Source: JBMYZL01 sp049610385 (GTDB taxonomy: Bacteria > Bacteroidota > Bacteroidia > Flavobacteriales_D > Sanyastnellaceae). Taken from it: 64,000 bases of DNA. The DNA lies in contig JBMYZL010000012.1 in the NCBI GenBank assembly GCA_049610385.1, forward strand, positions 1 to 64,000. The letters are read 5' to 3'. A model generated the notes under the pieces. That model worked only from the letters and a program-made list of their open reading frames with translations. It was not told where the DNA came from and did no database searches. Each line of letters opens with the position of its first letter. Position 1 is the first letter of the stretch. The translations under genes were made by a program, and so were the position numbers. Positions 52,898 to 61,466 of this stretch are shown one piece after another.

Positions 52898-54160
52898 TCA
52901 AAGGGCAGTACGCAGGCACTCGGCAATGCGAGATGCTGCACCTTCGTGTCCCTGCAAGTGATTTAAACCTCTTGAGCCCATGTTTGCGGGAACATCTCGA
53001 GCCAATACCGAAATGTCTCTGGGCTCTCGTGCCACAAGCAATGCACCCAATTGTTTCAACTGCAATGCCTCTTGGAATCGTTCAATTCGGGGACCGGTGA
53101 TTACCGGTTTCCCGTGTGCCACAGGTTCGAGGGTGTTGTGAATGCCAACGCCCCATCCGCCGCCAACAACGGCCACATTCGCGAGACTGTACAGCCCAGC
53201 AAGCCACCCCATTTCATCGACCACCACAACCCGAACATCGGGATCGGGGATGCACGCCATAGGCCCGCCATGTTCTGAAGTGAAAATGGCTTTCAATGCA
53301 TGGACCCTGCATTGTTCTCGGATTTGTTCCAAATGCCCAGACGACAAGTCATGGGGTACCAATATCAACCGCTCTGGAGGCGTCTCCAAAAGGGCCTCTT
53401 CCTCCACAGGCCAGGTCGATCCCGCGACAATGGTGAAATGAGGTTCGCACCAATGCCGCAAGCCATCGAATGCTGGTGCTTCTTGAACGATTTGCAGCAC
53501 GCGATCCGCGCGAGAATCTCCCAAGGGCTGAGCATGTTTCACCCCAATTTTGCGCAAGGTGTGCACTGATTCCAAGGTCTGAACAGCTACCAAATCGAAG
53601 CGCTTCCAGGCTTTTTGGTACAACAAGGCATGCTTGCGCAACAACCAATGGTCAGGAGGAATATGAGCCGCGAAAATGGCTTTGGGCACCTCTCCCAAAG
53701 ATTGCATGAGCACAGGCCAAACCTCGTATTTCACCACAGCGAACAAGGCCAGCTTATCCTTCAAAGGCCTCAGGAATGCCCCCACCGCCGAACGTGTGTC
53801 CAACGGAAGTGCGTCGAGGTGATCGACATCCTCTTTCCAAAATTCAGGCTTTCTCCGGGAGACAGGTCCAAAACCCGAAGGGCTGAAAAAGGTCAACAAA
53901 AACACGAAATCTGGAGCGGATTCGCGGATGGCCTTCATCACTGGCCTGGCCTGCTCATACTCACCCAGAGATGCACAATGAATCCAGATCACCGAGCGGC
54001 TCTTTTGCATCGGAGCCCATTGGGCAATTGTCGAAGTGGAACGCATTTGGCGCCAAGCCCCAGCCTGCTGATGCCCCAGAATCCCATCCGCAAAAGTCAG
54101 AACCCAACCATATATTCTCATGCCCAGTGCATGAATCCAAAGCAAAAGTCCTTCCATCAT
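52898..54160 (-). CDS. waaA: 3-deoxy-D-manno-octulosonic acid (Kdo) transferase
   Basis: The 420-residue glycosyltransferase has an N-terminal membrane-associated helix and motifs WIHCASLGEYEQARPVM, LLTFFSPSGF, AAHIPPDHW, AGSTWPVEEEALLETPP and GGGWGVGIHNTLEPVAHGKP typical of WaaA/KdtA. It adds Kdo to the lipid A precursor at the inner membrane. The start directly abuts the upstream outer-membrane protein stop, so the two are cotranscribed. Confidence 0.95.
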   Translation of the reverse strand: MMEGLLLWIHALGMRIYGWVLTFADGILGHQQAGAWRQMRSTSTIAQWAPMQKSRSVIWIHCASLGEYEQARPVMKAIRESAPDFVFLLTFFSPSGFGPVSRRKPEFWKEDVDHLDALPLDTRSAVGAFLRPLKDKLALFAVVKYEVWPVLMQSLGEVPKAIFAAHIPPDHWLLRKHALLYQKAWKRFDLVAVQTLESVHTLRKIGVKHAQPLGDSRADRVLQIVQEAPAFDGLRHWCEPHFTIVAGSTWPVEEEALLETPPERLILVPHDLSSGHLEQIREQCRVHALKAIFTSEHGGPMACIPDPDVRVVVVDEMGWLAGLYSLANVAVVGGGWGVGIHNTLEPVAHGKPVITGPRIERFQEALQLKQLGALLVAREPRDISVLARDVPANMGSRGLNHLQGHEGAASRIAECLRTAL

Positions 54161-54922
54161 TCAGTACCAATGCTCTTTCGGTGCTCTCTTGTACATGTGA
54201 AAAGCCCAGCCCAGGGTCAGCCCAATGACACCATCTTGACGAAGATCTGCTTCCGCTATCTGAAGATCCGCATGGAATGGGCGCTGTGGCCAAGTGTTGG
54301 CATGCATCCAAAACAAATTCACATGGAAATTCCGCAAACCATCATTGGACATGTGGAAATAGCCCAGTGAAATGCGACCCGCCACCCCCCAACTCAACCG
54401 ATCGTATAGGGCGAGTTGTGGCGATTCCAATTGGGTGATGCGATTTTCTGTGTTTTCGAAATGCAAGCGGTGGTGAAAACTGCCAAGTCCGGCCAGGAGC
54501 AAAATGCCACTGTTGGGGTTGGGGCCCCAGTCGTTCCAAAGCCATCCAACGTCGGCTGTGAAAAGACCCGATCGTCCGGTGATGCCCACATAAGCCACTT
54601 GCCCCTCGTTGTCAATCAATTCTCCCGCAGGGGTCAACAAATTGGACAACACCCCTTGTTCCACCAACTGATGTCCAAAGCCCCATTGAGCGGTAACGCC
54701 CCAGAAAAAATTCGAACGTTTTTTGACATGGAAACCCAATCCCACAAGACCTCCATAACCCATCCGGTCTGCCAAATTCCCGTAGGTCGAAGACATGCCC
54801 AAAGACAAATGCAAGTGGGGAGATGTCAGGGCAGAATCACGGACGGAACGGGTTTGGCCTGAGGCCGCATGCGAACCCCAACCCAAAATGAAGAGAACGG
54901 CGAGAAAAGGAATCGCTTTCAT
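54161..54922 (-). CDS. Putative outer-membrane beta-barrel protein
   Basis: The 253-residue protein has a signal peptide (MKAIPFLAVLFILGWGSHAA). Alternating hydrophobic, aromatic-rich strands follow (LSLGMSSTYGNLADRMGYGG, FFWGVTAQWGFGHQLVEQG, AFHMYKRAPKEHWY at the end), suggesting a porin-like barrel. I do not recognise a named family. The longer open frame upstream overlaps the aminotransferase gene on the other strand and is not used. It heads an operon with waaA, so a role in LPS or envelope assembly is a guess. Confidence 0.75.
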   Translation of the reverse strand: MKAIPFLAVLFILGWGSHAASGQTRSVRDSALTSPHLHLSLGMSSTYGNLADRMGYGGLVGLGFHVKKRSNFFWGVTAQWGFGHQLVEQGVLSNLLTPAGELIDNEGQVAYVGITGRSGLFTADVGWLWNDWGPNPNSGILLLAGLGSFHHRLHFENTENRITQLESPQLALYDRLSWGVAGRISLGYFHMSNDGLRNFHVNLFWMHANTWPQRPFHADLQIAEADLRQDGVIGLTLGWAFHMYKRAPKEHWY

Positions 54923-54926
54923 GCAG

Positions 54927-54959
54927 CGAAGGTAGTCGTAACTTCGCAGCCGATTCAAA
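54927..54959 (-). promoter_or_regulatory. Promoter abutting the outer-membrane protein ATG
   Basis: On the minus strand TTTG (54959-54956), a 21-bp spacer and TACCTTCG (54934-54927) lie in order. The box ends 4 nt before the ATG at 54922. Spacer length and layout equal those of the helicase promoter at 18108-18140. Confidence 0.6.
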
Positions 54960-54962
54960 CCC

Positions 54963-56120
54963 ATGCCGCAACCGCCCAACCCCCTCATGATGGTGGATCT
55001 CGTCCGCCAACATGCTCCGCTCAGAGATGAAATCGATGCCGCCATGGCCAAAGTCTTGGACACAGGTGGGTTTATCAAGGGACCCGATGTACATGCCTTC
55101 GCAGAGGAATTGGCCCAATATGCCGGGGTGCGACATGTGATTCCATGCGGGAACGGAACCGACGCTTTGCAGTTGGCGCTGATGGCCCTGGGTGTCGGGG
55201 CCGGCGATGAGGTGATCACAACAGGTTTCACCTTCATCGCAACAGTTGAAGTGGTGGGACTGCTCGGTGCACGTCCGGTGTTGGTCGATGTGAATCCCTG
55301 CACCTTCAACCTGGATCCTGAAGCCGTGGAGCGCGCCATCACCCCAAAAACCAAGGCCATTGTCCCCGTGCACCTGTTCGGACAGCCCGCTGACATGGAC
55401 CGGTTGATGGCCATTTCCCGAGCGCACAACATCCCCATTGTGGAAGACAACGCGCAAGGCATAGGAGCACGTTGGTTTGGCCTTGGAGGGCGCCGGCCTG
55501 ATGCGCCGATGACAGGTACCCTGGGCGCGTTGGGCACCACCAGTTTTTTCCCGTCCAAAAACCTGGGGTGTGCCGGCGATGGCGGGGCTGTTTTCACCAA
55601 TGACGACGACTTGGCTGCGCAGGTTGCCATGTTGGCCAATCATGGGATGAACCAGCGTTACCATCATGAAGTCATTGGAATCAACTCGCGGCTGGACACC
55701 CTTCAAGCCGCCGTGCTCCGGGTCAAGCTTCCGCATCTCGAACGGTGGAATGCCGCACGACAAGCCGCCGCCGATCGATACGATGAAATGCTGGGCGATT
55801 TGGCCGGCCTTCGAACTCCGTACCGCGATCCGCGGGCGACACACGTTTTTCACCAGTACACACTTCGATTGGCGTCTGAGCAGGATCGAGATGCTTGTGT
55901 GGCATTCCTACAGGGTGCCGGGGTGCCCACCGGTGTGTATTATCCCATCCCGGGACATCGCCAGAAGGCCTTCTCTCAATGGGGATTATCGGAAGTTGCT
56001 CATCCGCAATCGGATCGGTTGGCTCAGCAGGTTTTTTCCCTTCCCATGCACCCTGAATTGACGCTTGAAGAGCAATGCTACATTTCAGAACAGGTGCGTA
56101 CTTTTGTATTGCAAAATTAA
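54963..56120 (+). CDS. DegT/DnrJ/EryC1 sugar aminotransferase (WbpE/WlbC-like)
   Basis: The 385-residue PLP enzyme has the substrate loop GNGTDALQLALMALGVGAGD, Asp in VEDNAQGIGA and the PLP lysine in TTSFFPSKNLGCAGDGGAVF. HGMNQRYHHEVIGINSRLD follows. The family transfers an amino group to UDP-linked 3- or 4-keto sugars. With the WbpD-like acetyltransferase four genes on, the likely product is a 3-amino-GlcA-type sugar. It starts the plus-strand nucleotide-sugar operon, 40 bp from the divergent outer-membrane protein gene. Confidence 0.92.
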   Translation: MPQPPNPLMMVDLVRQHAPLRDEIDAAMAKVLDTGGFIKGPDVHAFAEELAQYAGVRHVIPCGNGTDALQLALMALGVGAGDEVITTGFTFIATVEVVGLLGARPVLVDVNPCTFNLDPEAVERAITPKTKAIVPVHLFGQPADMDRLMAISRAHNIPIVEDNAQGIGARWFGLGGRRPDAPMTGTLGALGTTSFFPSKNLGCAGDGGAVFTNDDDLAAQVAMLANHGMNQRYHHEVIGINSRLDTLQAAVLRVKLPHLERWNAARQAAADRYDEMLGDLAGLRTPYRDPRATHVFHQYTLRLASEQDRDACVAFLQGAGVPTGVYYPIPGHRQKAFSQWGLSEVAHPQSDRLAQQVFSLPMHPELTLEEQCYISEQVRTFVLQN

Positions 56121-56138
56121 CGTGAACAACACACCCCT

Positions 56139-57464
56139 ATGAAAATTGCTGTTGTAGGAACTGGGTATGTCGGCCTTGTATCTGGCACATGTTTCGCCGA
56201 AACCGGTAATCAGGTGACTTGTGTTGATATTGATGAAGCCAAGGTGGCTTCCATGCAAAATGGAAAAATCCCCATCTATGAGCCTCATTTGGATGTGTTG
56301 TTTGAACGCAACATCACGCAAGGCCGTCTTCATTTCACCACGGATTTAGCAGCAGCGATTTCAGAAGCCACTCTGATCTTTTTGGCATTGCCTACACCAC
56401 CAGGTGAGGATGGATCCGCCGATCTCAGTTATGTGCTCGGAGTGGCTGATCAATTGGGCCGAATGATCCGCGATTACAAAGTCATCGTGGACAAGAGCAC
56501 TGTGCCCGTGGGCACTGCAGAGAAGGTTCATGCCGCGGTCGCTGCCCATGCCTCGGTGGACTTCGACATAGTTTCCAACCCTGAGTTCTTGCGAGAAGGT
56601 TATGCTGTAGATGACTTCATGAAACCGGATCGTGTGGTCGTGGGGTGCTCGAGCGACCGCGCTCGTCAAATCATGAGCGATCTCTATAAGCCTTTTGTTC
56701 GTCAGGGAAACCCCGTGATTTTCATGGACGAAAAGAGTGCGGAATTGACCAAATACGCCGCCAATTCATTCCTCGCCACAAAAATCACGTTCATGAACGA
56801 GATTGCGAATTTCTGCGAAATCGTAGGCGCAGATGTGGACATGGTTCGTCGCGGCATGGGAACGGACACCCGCATCGGCTCCCGGTTTTTGTTCCCAGGC
56901 ATCGGCTACGGCGGAAGTTGTTTTCCAAAAGATGTCCAGGCGTTGTTCAAGAGCGGTCGCGAGAACGATTATTCCTTCAACATTTTGGAAAGCGTAATGC
57001 GCATCAATGAGGTGCAGAAAACTGTTCTCTTTGATCCGCTGCTCGATTACTTCAAAGGCAACCTCGAAGGGGTCAAAATCGCATTGTGGGGGTTGGCTTT
57101 CAAACCCGAAACAGACGACATACGAGAAGCCCCTGCACTTTACATGATTGAGAAATTGACAGATGCTGGAGCGCAAGTGGTTGCCTATGACCCTGAAGCC
57201 ATGGAGAACGTCAAGCAACGCATTGGGAACCGCATCGAATATGCCAGCCGCGCCATGGACGCCATGGACGGAGCGGATGCCCTCTTGATTTGCACAGAGT
57301 GGCAAGTGTTCCGCAATCCCGATTTCGATGAGATGAAAAGTCGATTGAACAGCCCTGTGATTTTCGATGGCCGCAATTTGTACGATTTGGAACGCATGAA
57401 GGAGTTGGGCTTCCATTACAAAAGCATCGGTCGCGACACCGTTCATATCCATTCTGAAAAGTGA
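56139..57464 (+). CDS. ugd: UDP-glucose 6-dehydrogenase
   Basis: The 441-residue enzyme oxidises UDP-glucose to UDP-glucuronate with two NAD+. It has the NAD-binding VGTGYVGLVSGTCFAETGNQ, the DKSTVPVGT motif and the catalytic Cys in PGIGYGGSCFPKDVQAL. The C-terminal domain carries ALWGLAFKPETDDIREAP. It overlaps the next gene by one base (TGATG), which uses its product. Confidence 0.95.
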   Translation: MKIAVVGTGYVGLVSGTCFAETGNQVTCVDIDEAKVASMQNGKIPIYEPHLDVLFERNITQGRLHFTTDLAAAISEATLIFLALPTPPGEDGSADLSYVLGVADQLGRMIRDYKVIVDKSTVPVGTAEKVHAAVAAHASVDFDIVSNPEFLREGYAVDDFMKPDRVVVGCSSDRARQIMSDLYKPFVRQGNPVIFMDEKSAELTKYAANSFLATKITFMNEIANFCEIVGADVDMVRRGMGTDTRIGSRFLFPGIGYGGSCFPKDVQALFKSGRENDYSFNILESVMRINEVQKTVLFDPLLDYFKGNLEGVKIALWGLAFKPETDDIREAPALYMIEKLTDAGAQVVAYDPEAMENVKQRIGNRIEYASRAMDAMDGADALLICTEWQVFRNPDFDEMKSRLNSPVIFDGRNLYDLERMKELGFHYKSIGRDTVHIHSEK

Positions 57465-58450
57465 TGGGACGTGTGTTGATTACAGGAGCCGCTGGCTTCC
57501 TCGGGTCGCACCTTTGCGATCGATTCATCCGTGAAGGTTTTCAAGTTGAAGCCATGGACAACCTCATCACCGGGGATTTGAAAAACATCGAGCATTTGAT
57601 GGGTTTGGAGTCTTTCACATTCCATCATCAGGATGTATCCAATTATGTCCACGTGTCGGGAAATTTGGACCACATCTTACATTTTGCTTCACCGGCCTCA
57701 CCCATTGATTACCTGAAGATTCCGATTCAAACCTTGAAGGTCGGTTCGCTCGGGGTCCACAACTGCTTGGGATTGGCGAAAGCCAAAAAAGCGCGAATCA
57801 CCATCGCTTCCACAAGCGAAGTTTATGGTGACCCGGAAGTCCACCCGCAACAGGAAGATTATTACGGCAATGTGAACACCATCGGTCCGCGTGGTGTCTA
57901 TGATGAGGCCAAACGATTCCAGGAGTCCATCACCATGGCCTACCACCGTTTTCATGGTTTGGAAACCCGGATTGTTCGGATTTTCAATACCTACGGTCCC
58001 CGGATGCGCCTGAATGATGGACGCGTGTTGCCTGCCTTCATCGGTCAAGCCCTCCGCGGTGAGGATTTGACTGTTTTCGGGGACGGCTCACAAACCCGGA
58101 GTTTTTGTTACGTAGACGACTTGGTGGAGGGCATTTTCCGACTGCATTTTTCAGATGAGGTGCAACCTGTGAACATCGGAAATCCCGATGAAATCACCAT
58201 CGGAGACTTCGCGGAAGAAATCATCGCCCTGACGGGTACAGATCAAAAAGTGATCTACCAGCCCCTGCCCAAAGACGACCCCAAACAGCGGCGTCCAGAC
58301 ATCACCCGTGCCCAAGAAGTGCTGAACTGGTCTCCAACCGTCAACCGGGCAGAAGGTTTGAAATTGACTTATGAATATTTCAAAACCCTGACGCCAGAAG
58401 AGTTGCGCAAATCCGAACACAAGGACTTCGAAGCGTACACCAAACGCTGA
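57464..58450 (+). CDS. UDP-glucuronate decarboxylase (UDP-xylose synthase)
   Basis: The 328-residue short-chain dehydrogenase/epimerase has VLITGAAGFLGSHLCDRFI and the UXS-specific LHFASPASPIDYLKIPIQTL. SEVYGDPEVHPQQEDY, the catalytic Tyr-Lys in VYDEAKRFQE and FNTYGPRMRLNDGRVLPAF follow. It converts UDP-GlcA, the Ugd product, to UDP-xylose. I use ATG 57464, which overlaps the ugd stop. Confidence 0.94.
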   Translation: MGRVLITGAAGFLGSHLCDRFIREGFQVEAMDNLITGDLKNIEHLMGLESFTFHHQDVSNYVHVSGNLDHILHFASPASPIDYLKIPIQTLKVGSLGVHNCLGLAKAKKARITIASTSEVYGDPEVHPQQEDYYGNVNTIGPRGVYDEAKRFQESITMAYHRFHGLETRIVRIFNTYGPRMRLNDGRVLPAFIGQALRGEDLTVFGDGSQTRSFCYVDDLVEGIFRLHFSDEVQPVNIGNPDEITIGDFAEEIIALTGTDQKVIYQPLPKDDPKQRRPDITRAQEVLNWSPTVNRAEGLKLTYEYFKTLTPEELRKSEHKDFEAYTKR

Positions 58451-58459
58451 GAACACGAG

Positions 58460-59071
58460 ATGATCAAGTACTTTGCACACGAAACGGCTGTGGTGGATGC
58501 CGGAGCTGAGGTTGGGGAAGGAACCAAAATTTGGCACTTCAGCCACATCATGTCCGGAGCGAAGCTGGGCGCAGACTGCAACGTTGGCCAAAATGTTGTT
58601 GTTTCTCCCGGGGTCGTGCTCGGGCGCAACGTGAAAGTGCAAAACAACGTCTCTATCTATGAAGGCGTTACCTGTGCTGATGACGTTTTCTTGGGACCCA
58701 GTTGCGTTTTCACGAACATCACCAACCCGCGTTCGGCGATCGTCAGGAAAGGGCAATACAGCCGGACCCTTGTGGGGCGCGGGGCCAGCATCGGAGCGAA
58801 TGCCACCATTGTCTGTGGCCACGACATCGGAGAGTACGCTTTCATCGGGGCGGGTGCAGTCGTGACGAAGAACATTCCCGCATTCGCATTGGTGGTCGGA
58901 AATCCAGCACGCCAAATTGGCTGGATGTCCATTCACGGCCACCGACTTGAATTTGACGATTTTGGACGGGCGACATGTCCAGAAGGTGGAGACGTTTATG
59001 AACGCCGAACCTCAGCAGATGGAACCCAAGAGGTGTTCCCCATGGAACCAAATGCCAAAAATGAACTATGA
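58460..59071 (+). CDS. Sugar N-acetyltransferase, left-handed beta-helix (WbpD/WlbB-like)
   Basis: The 203-residue protein has hexapeptide repeats through about residues 10-145 (VGQNVVVSPGVVLGRNVKVQ, GVTCADDVFLGPSCVFTN). The TNITNPRS and VGNPARQIGWMS segments are typical of WbpD/FdtC-type acyl-CoA-dependent transferases acting on UDP- or dTDP-amino sugars. The probable substrate is the amino product of the DegT enzyme at 54963. It overlaps the next gene by ATGA. Confidence 0.9.
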   Translation: MIKYFAHETAVVDAGAEVGEGTKIWHFSHIMSGAKLGADCNVGQNVVVSPGVVLGRNVKVQNNVSIYEGVTCADDVFLGPSCVFTNITNPRSAIVRKGQYSRTLVGRGASIGANATIVCGHDIGEYAFIGAGAVVTKNIPAFALVVGNPARQIGWMSIHGHRLEFDDFGRATCPEGGDVYERRTSADGTQEVFPMEPNAKNEL

Positions 59072-60369
59072 AAATTTATGACAAACTGCTCGCCGGTGAG
59101 GCCATACTGAGCGTGGTCGGTCTTGGGTATGTGGGCCTGCCTATCGCCCTCGCCTTTGCCAAACACATCCGGGTCATAGGCTTCGACATCAACGAGGAAA
59201 GGGTGGAAATGATGCGCAACCGCATCGACCCCAGTGAGGAATTGGAGCCGGAAGCGTTCGACGGATGCAACATCACCTTCACCTCTGATCCCGCAGTCCT
59301 CCGCGAAGCACAATTCCACATCGTGGCAGTGCCCACCCCCATCAATCCCTCCAATCAACCAGACTTGACCCCACTGTTGGGGGCCAGTCGAACGGTGGCA
59401 GCAGCCTTGAAACCCGGTGATTATGTGGTTTATGAATCCACCGTATATCCCGGTTGCACTGAGGACGACTGTGTTCCGGTATTGGAAGAGCTGAGTGGGT
59501 TGGCTTTTTGCAAGGATTTCAAAGTGGGTTACTCCCCCGAGCGCATCAACCCCGGGGACAAGGTGAACACGGTAGAAACCATTGTCAAGGTGGTTAGCGG
59601 TTGCGATGCTGAATCGGCGGATGAAATTGGATTGGTTTATGAGCTGGTGGTCAAAGCCGGTACCCACCGGGCCTCCAGCATCAAAGTGGCTGAGGCCAGC
59701 AAAATCATCGAAAACACCCAACGCGATGTGAACATTGCTTTGATCAATGAGTTGTCCATCATCTTCAATCGAATCGGCATCAACACTTATGAAGTGTTGG
59801 AAGCCGCGAGCACCAAATGGAACTTTTTGAAATTCAGCCCGGGTCTGGTCGGCGGACACTGCATCGGCATTGACCCCTACTACCTCACATGGAAATCCAA
59901 CAAATTGGGGTACCATGCCCGGGTCATCAATTCCGGTCGATATGTCAATGATTCCATGGGTTTTTATGTCGGCAAATCGACGGTCAAAGAAATCATGTCC
60001 AAGGGCAAGAATCCCTTGGAATCCCGCGTTTTGGTTTTGGGTTTGACGTTCAAGGAAGATGTTGCCGACATTCGCAACACCAAGGTGACGGATGTGATTC
60101 AAGAAATCCGAAGCTTCAATGTCGAAGTGGATGTCGTCGACCCCATGGCAAATCCTGAAGAAGTGAAAGAAGAATATGAATTGGATCTGATGGACAAGCC
60201 CACACCAGGTGCTTACGATGCCGTTGTGGTTGCCGTCAACCATGAGGCTTACCGAAATTTAGCTGAAAAAGACCTGCGGGCCTTGATGCGTGACGACGAT
60301 GGCATATTGGTGGATATCAAAGGCATTTTCCGAAACAAGATTGAACGACTCACGTACTGGAGCTTGTAA
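59068..60369 (+). CDS. UDP-N-acetylhexosamine 6-dehydrogenase (WbpA/WbpO/TviB family)
   Basis: The 433-residue enzyme has NAD-binding SVVGLGYVGLPIALAFAKHI, VYESTVYPGCTEDDCVPVLE and the catalytic Cys in LVGGHCIGIDPYYLTWKSN. LGLTFKEDVADIRNTKV lies in the C-terminal domain. It belongs to the branch that oxidises UDP-GlcNAc or UDP-GalNAc at C6, unlike Ugd at 56139. The substrate cannot be fixed from sequence. Confidence 0.92.
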   Translation: MKIYDKLLAGEAILSVVGLGYVGLPIALAFAKHIRVIGFDINEERVEMMRNRIDPSEELEPEAFDGCNITFTSDPAVLREAQFHIVAVPTPINPSNQPDLTPLLGASRTVAAALKPGDYVVYESTVYPGCTEDDCVPVLEELSGLAFCKDFKVGYSPERINPGDKVNTVETIVKVVSGCDAESADEIGLVYELVVKAGTHRASSIKVAEASKIIENTQRDVNIALINELSIIFNRIGINTYEVLEAASTKWNFLKFSPGLVGGHCIGIDPYYLTWKSNKLGYHARVINSGRYVNDSMGFYVGKSTVKEIMSKGKNPLESRVLVLGLTFKEDVADIRNTKVTDVIQEIRSFNVEVDVVDPMANPEEVKEEYELDLMDKPTPGAYDAVVVAVNHEAYRNLAEKDLRALMRDDDGILVDIKGIFRNKIERLTYWSL

Positions 60370-60386
60370 GACAATAAAAGCGCATC

Positions 60387-61466
60387 ATGTCCACATCATT
60401 GACCTTCTCCTCTGTCCTTGTTACAGGCGGTGCCGGATTCATCGGTTCGCATGTGGTTCGGCGCTTTTTAAATGTCCATCCCGAAATGAAGGTGGTCAAC
60501 CTCGATGTCCTCACTTATGCTGGCAACCTGGAAAACCTCAAGGACATCGAAGGGAATCCAAATTACACGTTTGTCCGAGGTGACATTCAAGACGCTTCCC
60601 TTTTGGCACGTTTGTTTGACACCCATCGCTTCGATGCCGTTGTCCACTTGGCTGCAGAAAGCCATGTCGATCGCAGCATCGAAAACCCCATGGCTTTTTT
60701 GGAAACCAACATCTTGGGCACCGCCACTTTGTTGAACGCAGCCCAAAAAGCATGGGCGAATGCGACTGGGACACGACGCTTTTATCATGTCTCAACCGAT
60801 GAAGTGTATGGCACCTTGGGAACGGAAGGGCTCTTCACCGAGGAGACGGCGTACGATCCTCGGAGTCCATACAGTGCCTCGAAAGCCTCAAGCGATCACA
60901 TCGTTCGCGCTTTCCACCACACCTACAACTTGCCTGTTGTCATCTCCAATTGCTCCAACAACTATGGAGCAAATCAATTCCCTGAGAAGCTCATTCCTTT
61001 GATGATTCGGAACATCCGGGACCAACGCCCCTTGCCAGTTTATGGTGAGGGGATCAATGTTCGGGATTGGCTCTGGGTGCAAGACCACGCATCCGCCATT
61101 GATCGGATTTTGCATGCAGGTGCCGAAGGCCGTACCTACAATGTCGGGGGATTGAACGAGTGGCGGAACATCGATTTGGTTCACAAGCTCATCGAATTGG
61201 TGGATGCCCGGTTGGGCCGTCCTGAGGGAACTTCAAAAGCATTGATCACTTTTGTCAAGGACCGCGCTGGACATGACCTGCGTTATGCCATCGATGCCAC
61301 ACGAATCGAGGAAGAACTGAATTGGAAGCCGTCCATTGATTTTGCGGAGGGCTTGGCCAAAACAGTGGATTGGTATCTTGACAATACGGCGTGGCTCGAC
61401 TCTGTGACCTCAGGCGCGTACGCGAGCTACTACGAAAAGATGTACGCCCACCGAGACGAAGCCTGA
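60387..61466 (+). CDS. rfbB: dTDP-glucose 4,6-dehydratase
   Basis: The 359-residue enzyme has VTGGAGFIGSHVVRRFL, AAESHVDRSIENPMAFLETN, the STDEVYG segment and the catalytic Tyr-Lys in SPYSASKASSDH. NCSNNYGANQFPEKLIPLMI completes the RfbB pattern. It makes dTDP-4-keto-6-deoxyglucose for rhamnose or other deoxysugars. No rfbA, rfbC or rfbD is in the window. Its stop overlaps the phosphatase start (TGATG). Confidence 0.94.
   Translation: MSTSLTFSSVLVTGGAGFIGSHVVRRFLNVHPEMKVVNLDVLTYAGNLENLKDIEGNPNYTFVRGDIQDASLLARLFDTHRFDAVVHLAAESHVDRSIENPMAFLETNILGTATLLNAAQKAWANATGTRRFYHVSTDEVYGTLGTEGLFTEETAYDPRSPYSASKASSDHIVRAFHHTYNLPVVISNCSNNYGANQFPEKLIPLMIRNIRDQRPLPVYGEGINVRDWLWVQDHASAIDRILHAGAEGRTYNVGGLNEWRNIDLVHKLIELVDARLGRPEGTSKALITFVKDRAGHDLRYAIDATRIEEELNWKPSIDFAEGLAKTVDWYLDNTAWLDSVTSGAYASYYEKMYAHRDEA

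Noticed and set aside
54923..55639. N-terminal extension of the outer-membrane protein frame by about 240 codons
   Set aside because: It lies antisense to the aminotransferase, and the chosen ATG begins a clear signal peptide with a promoter box 4 nt upstream.
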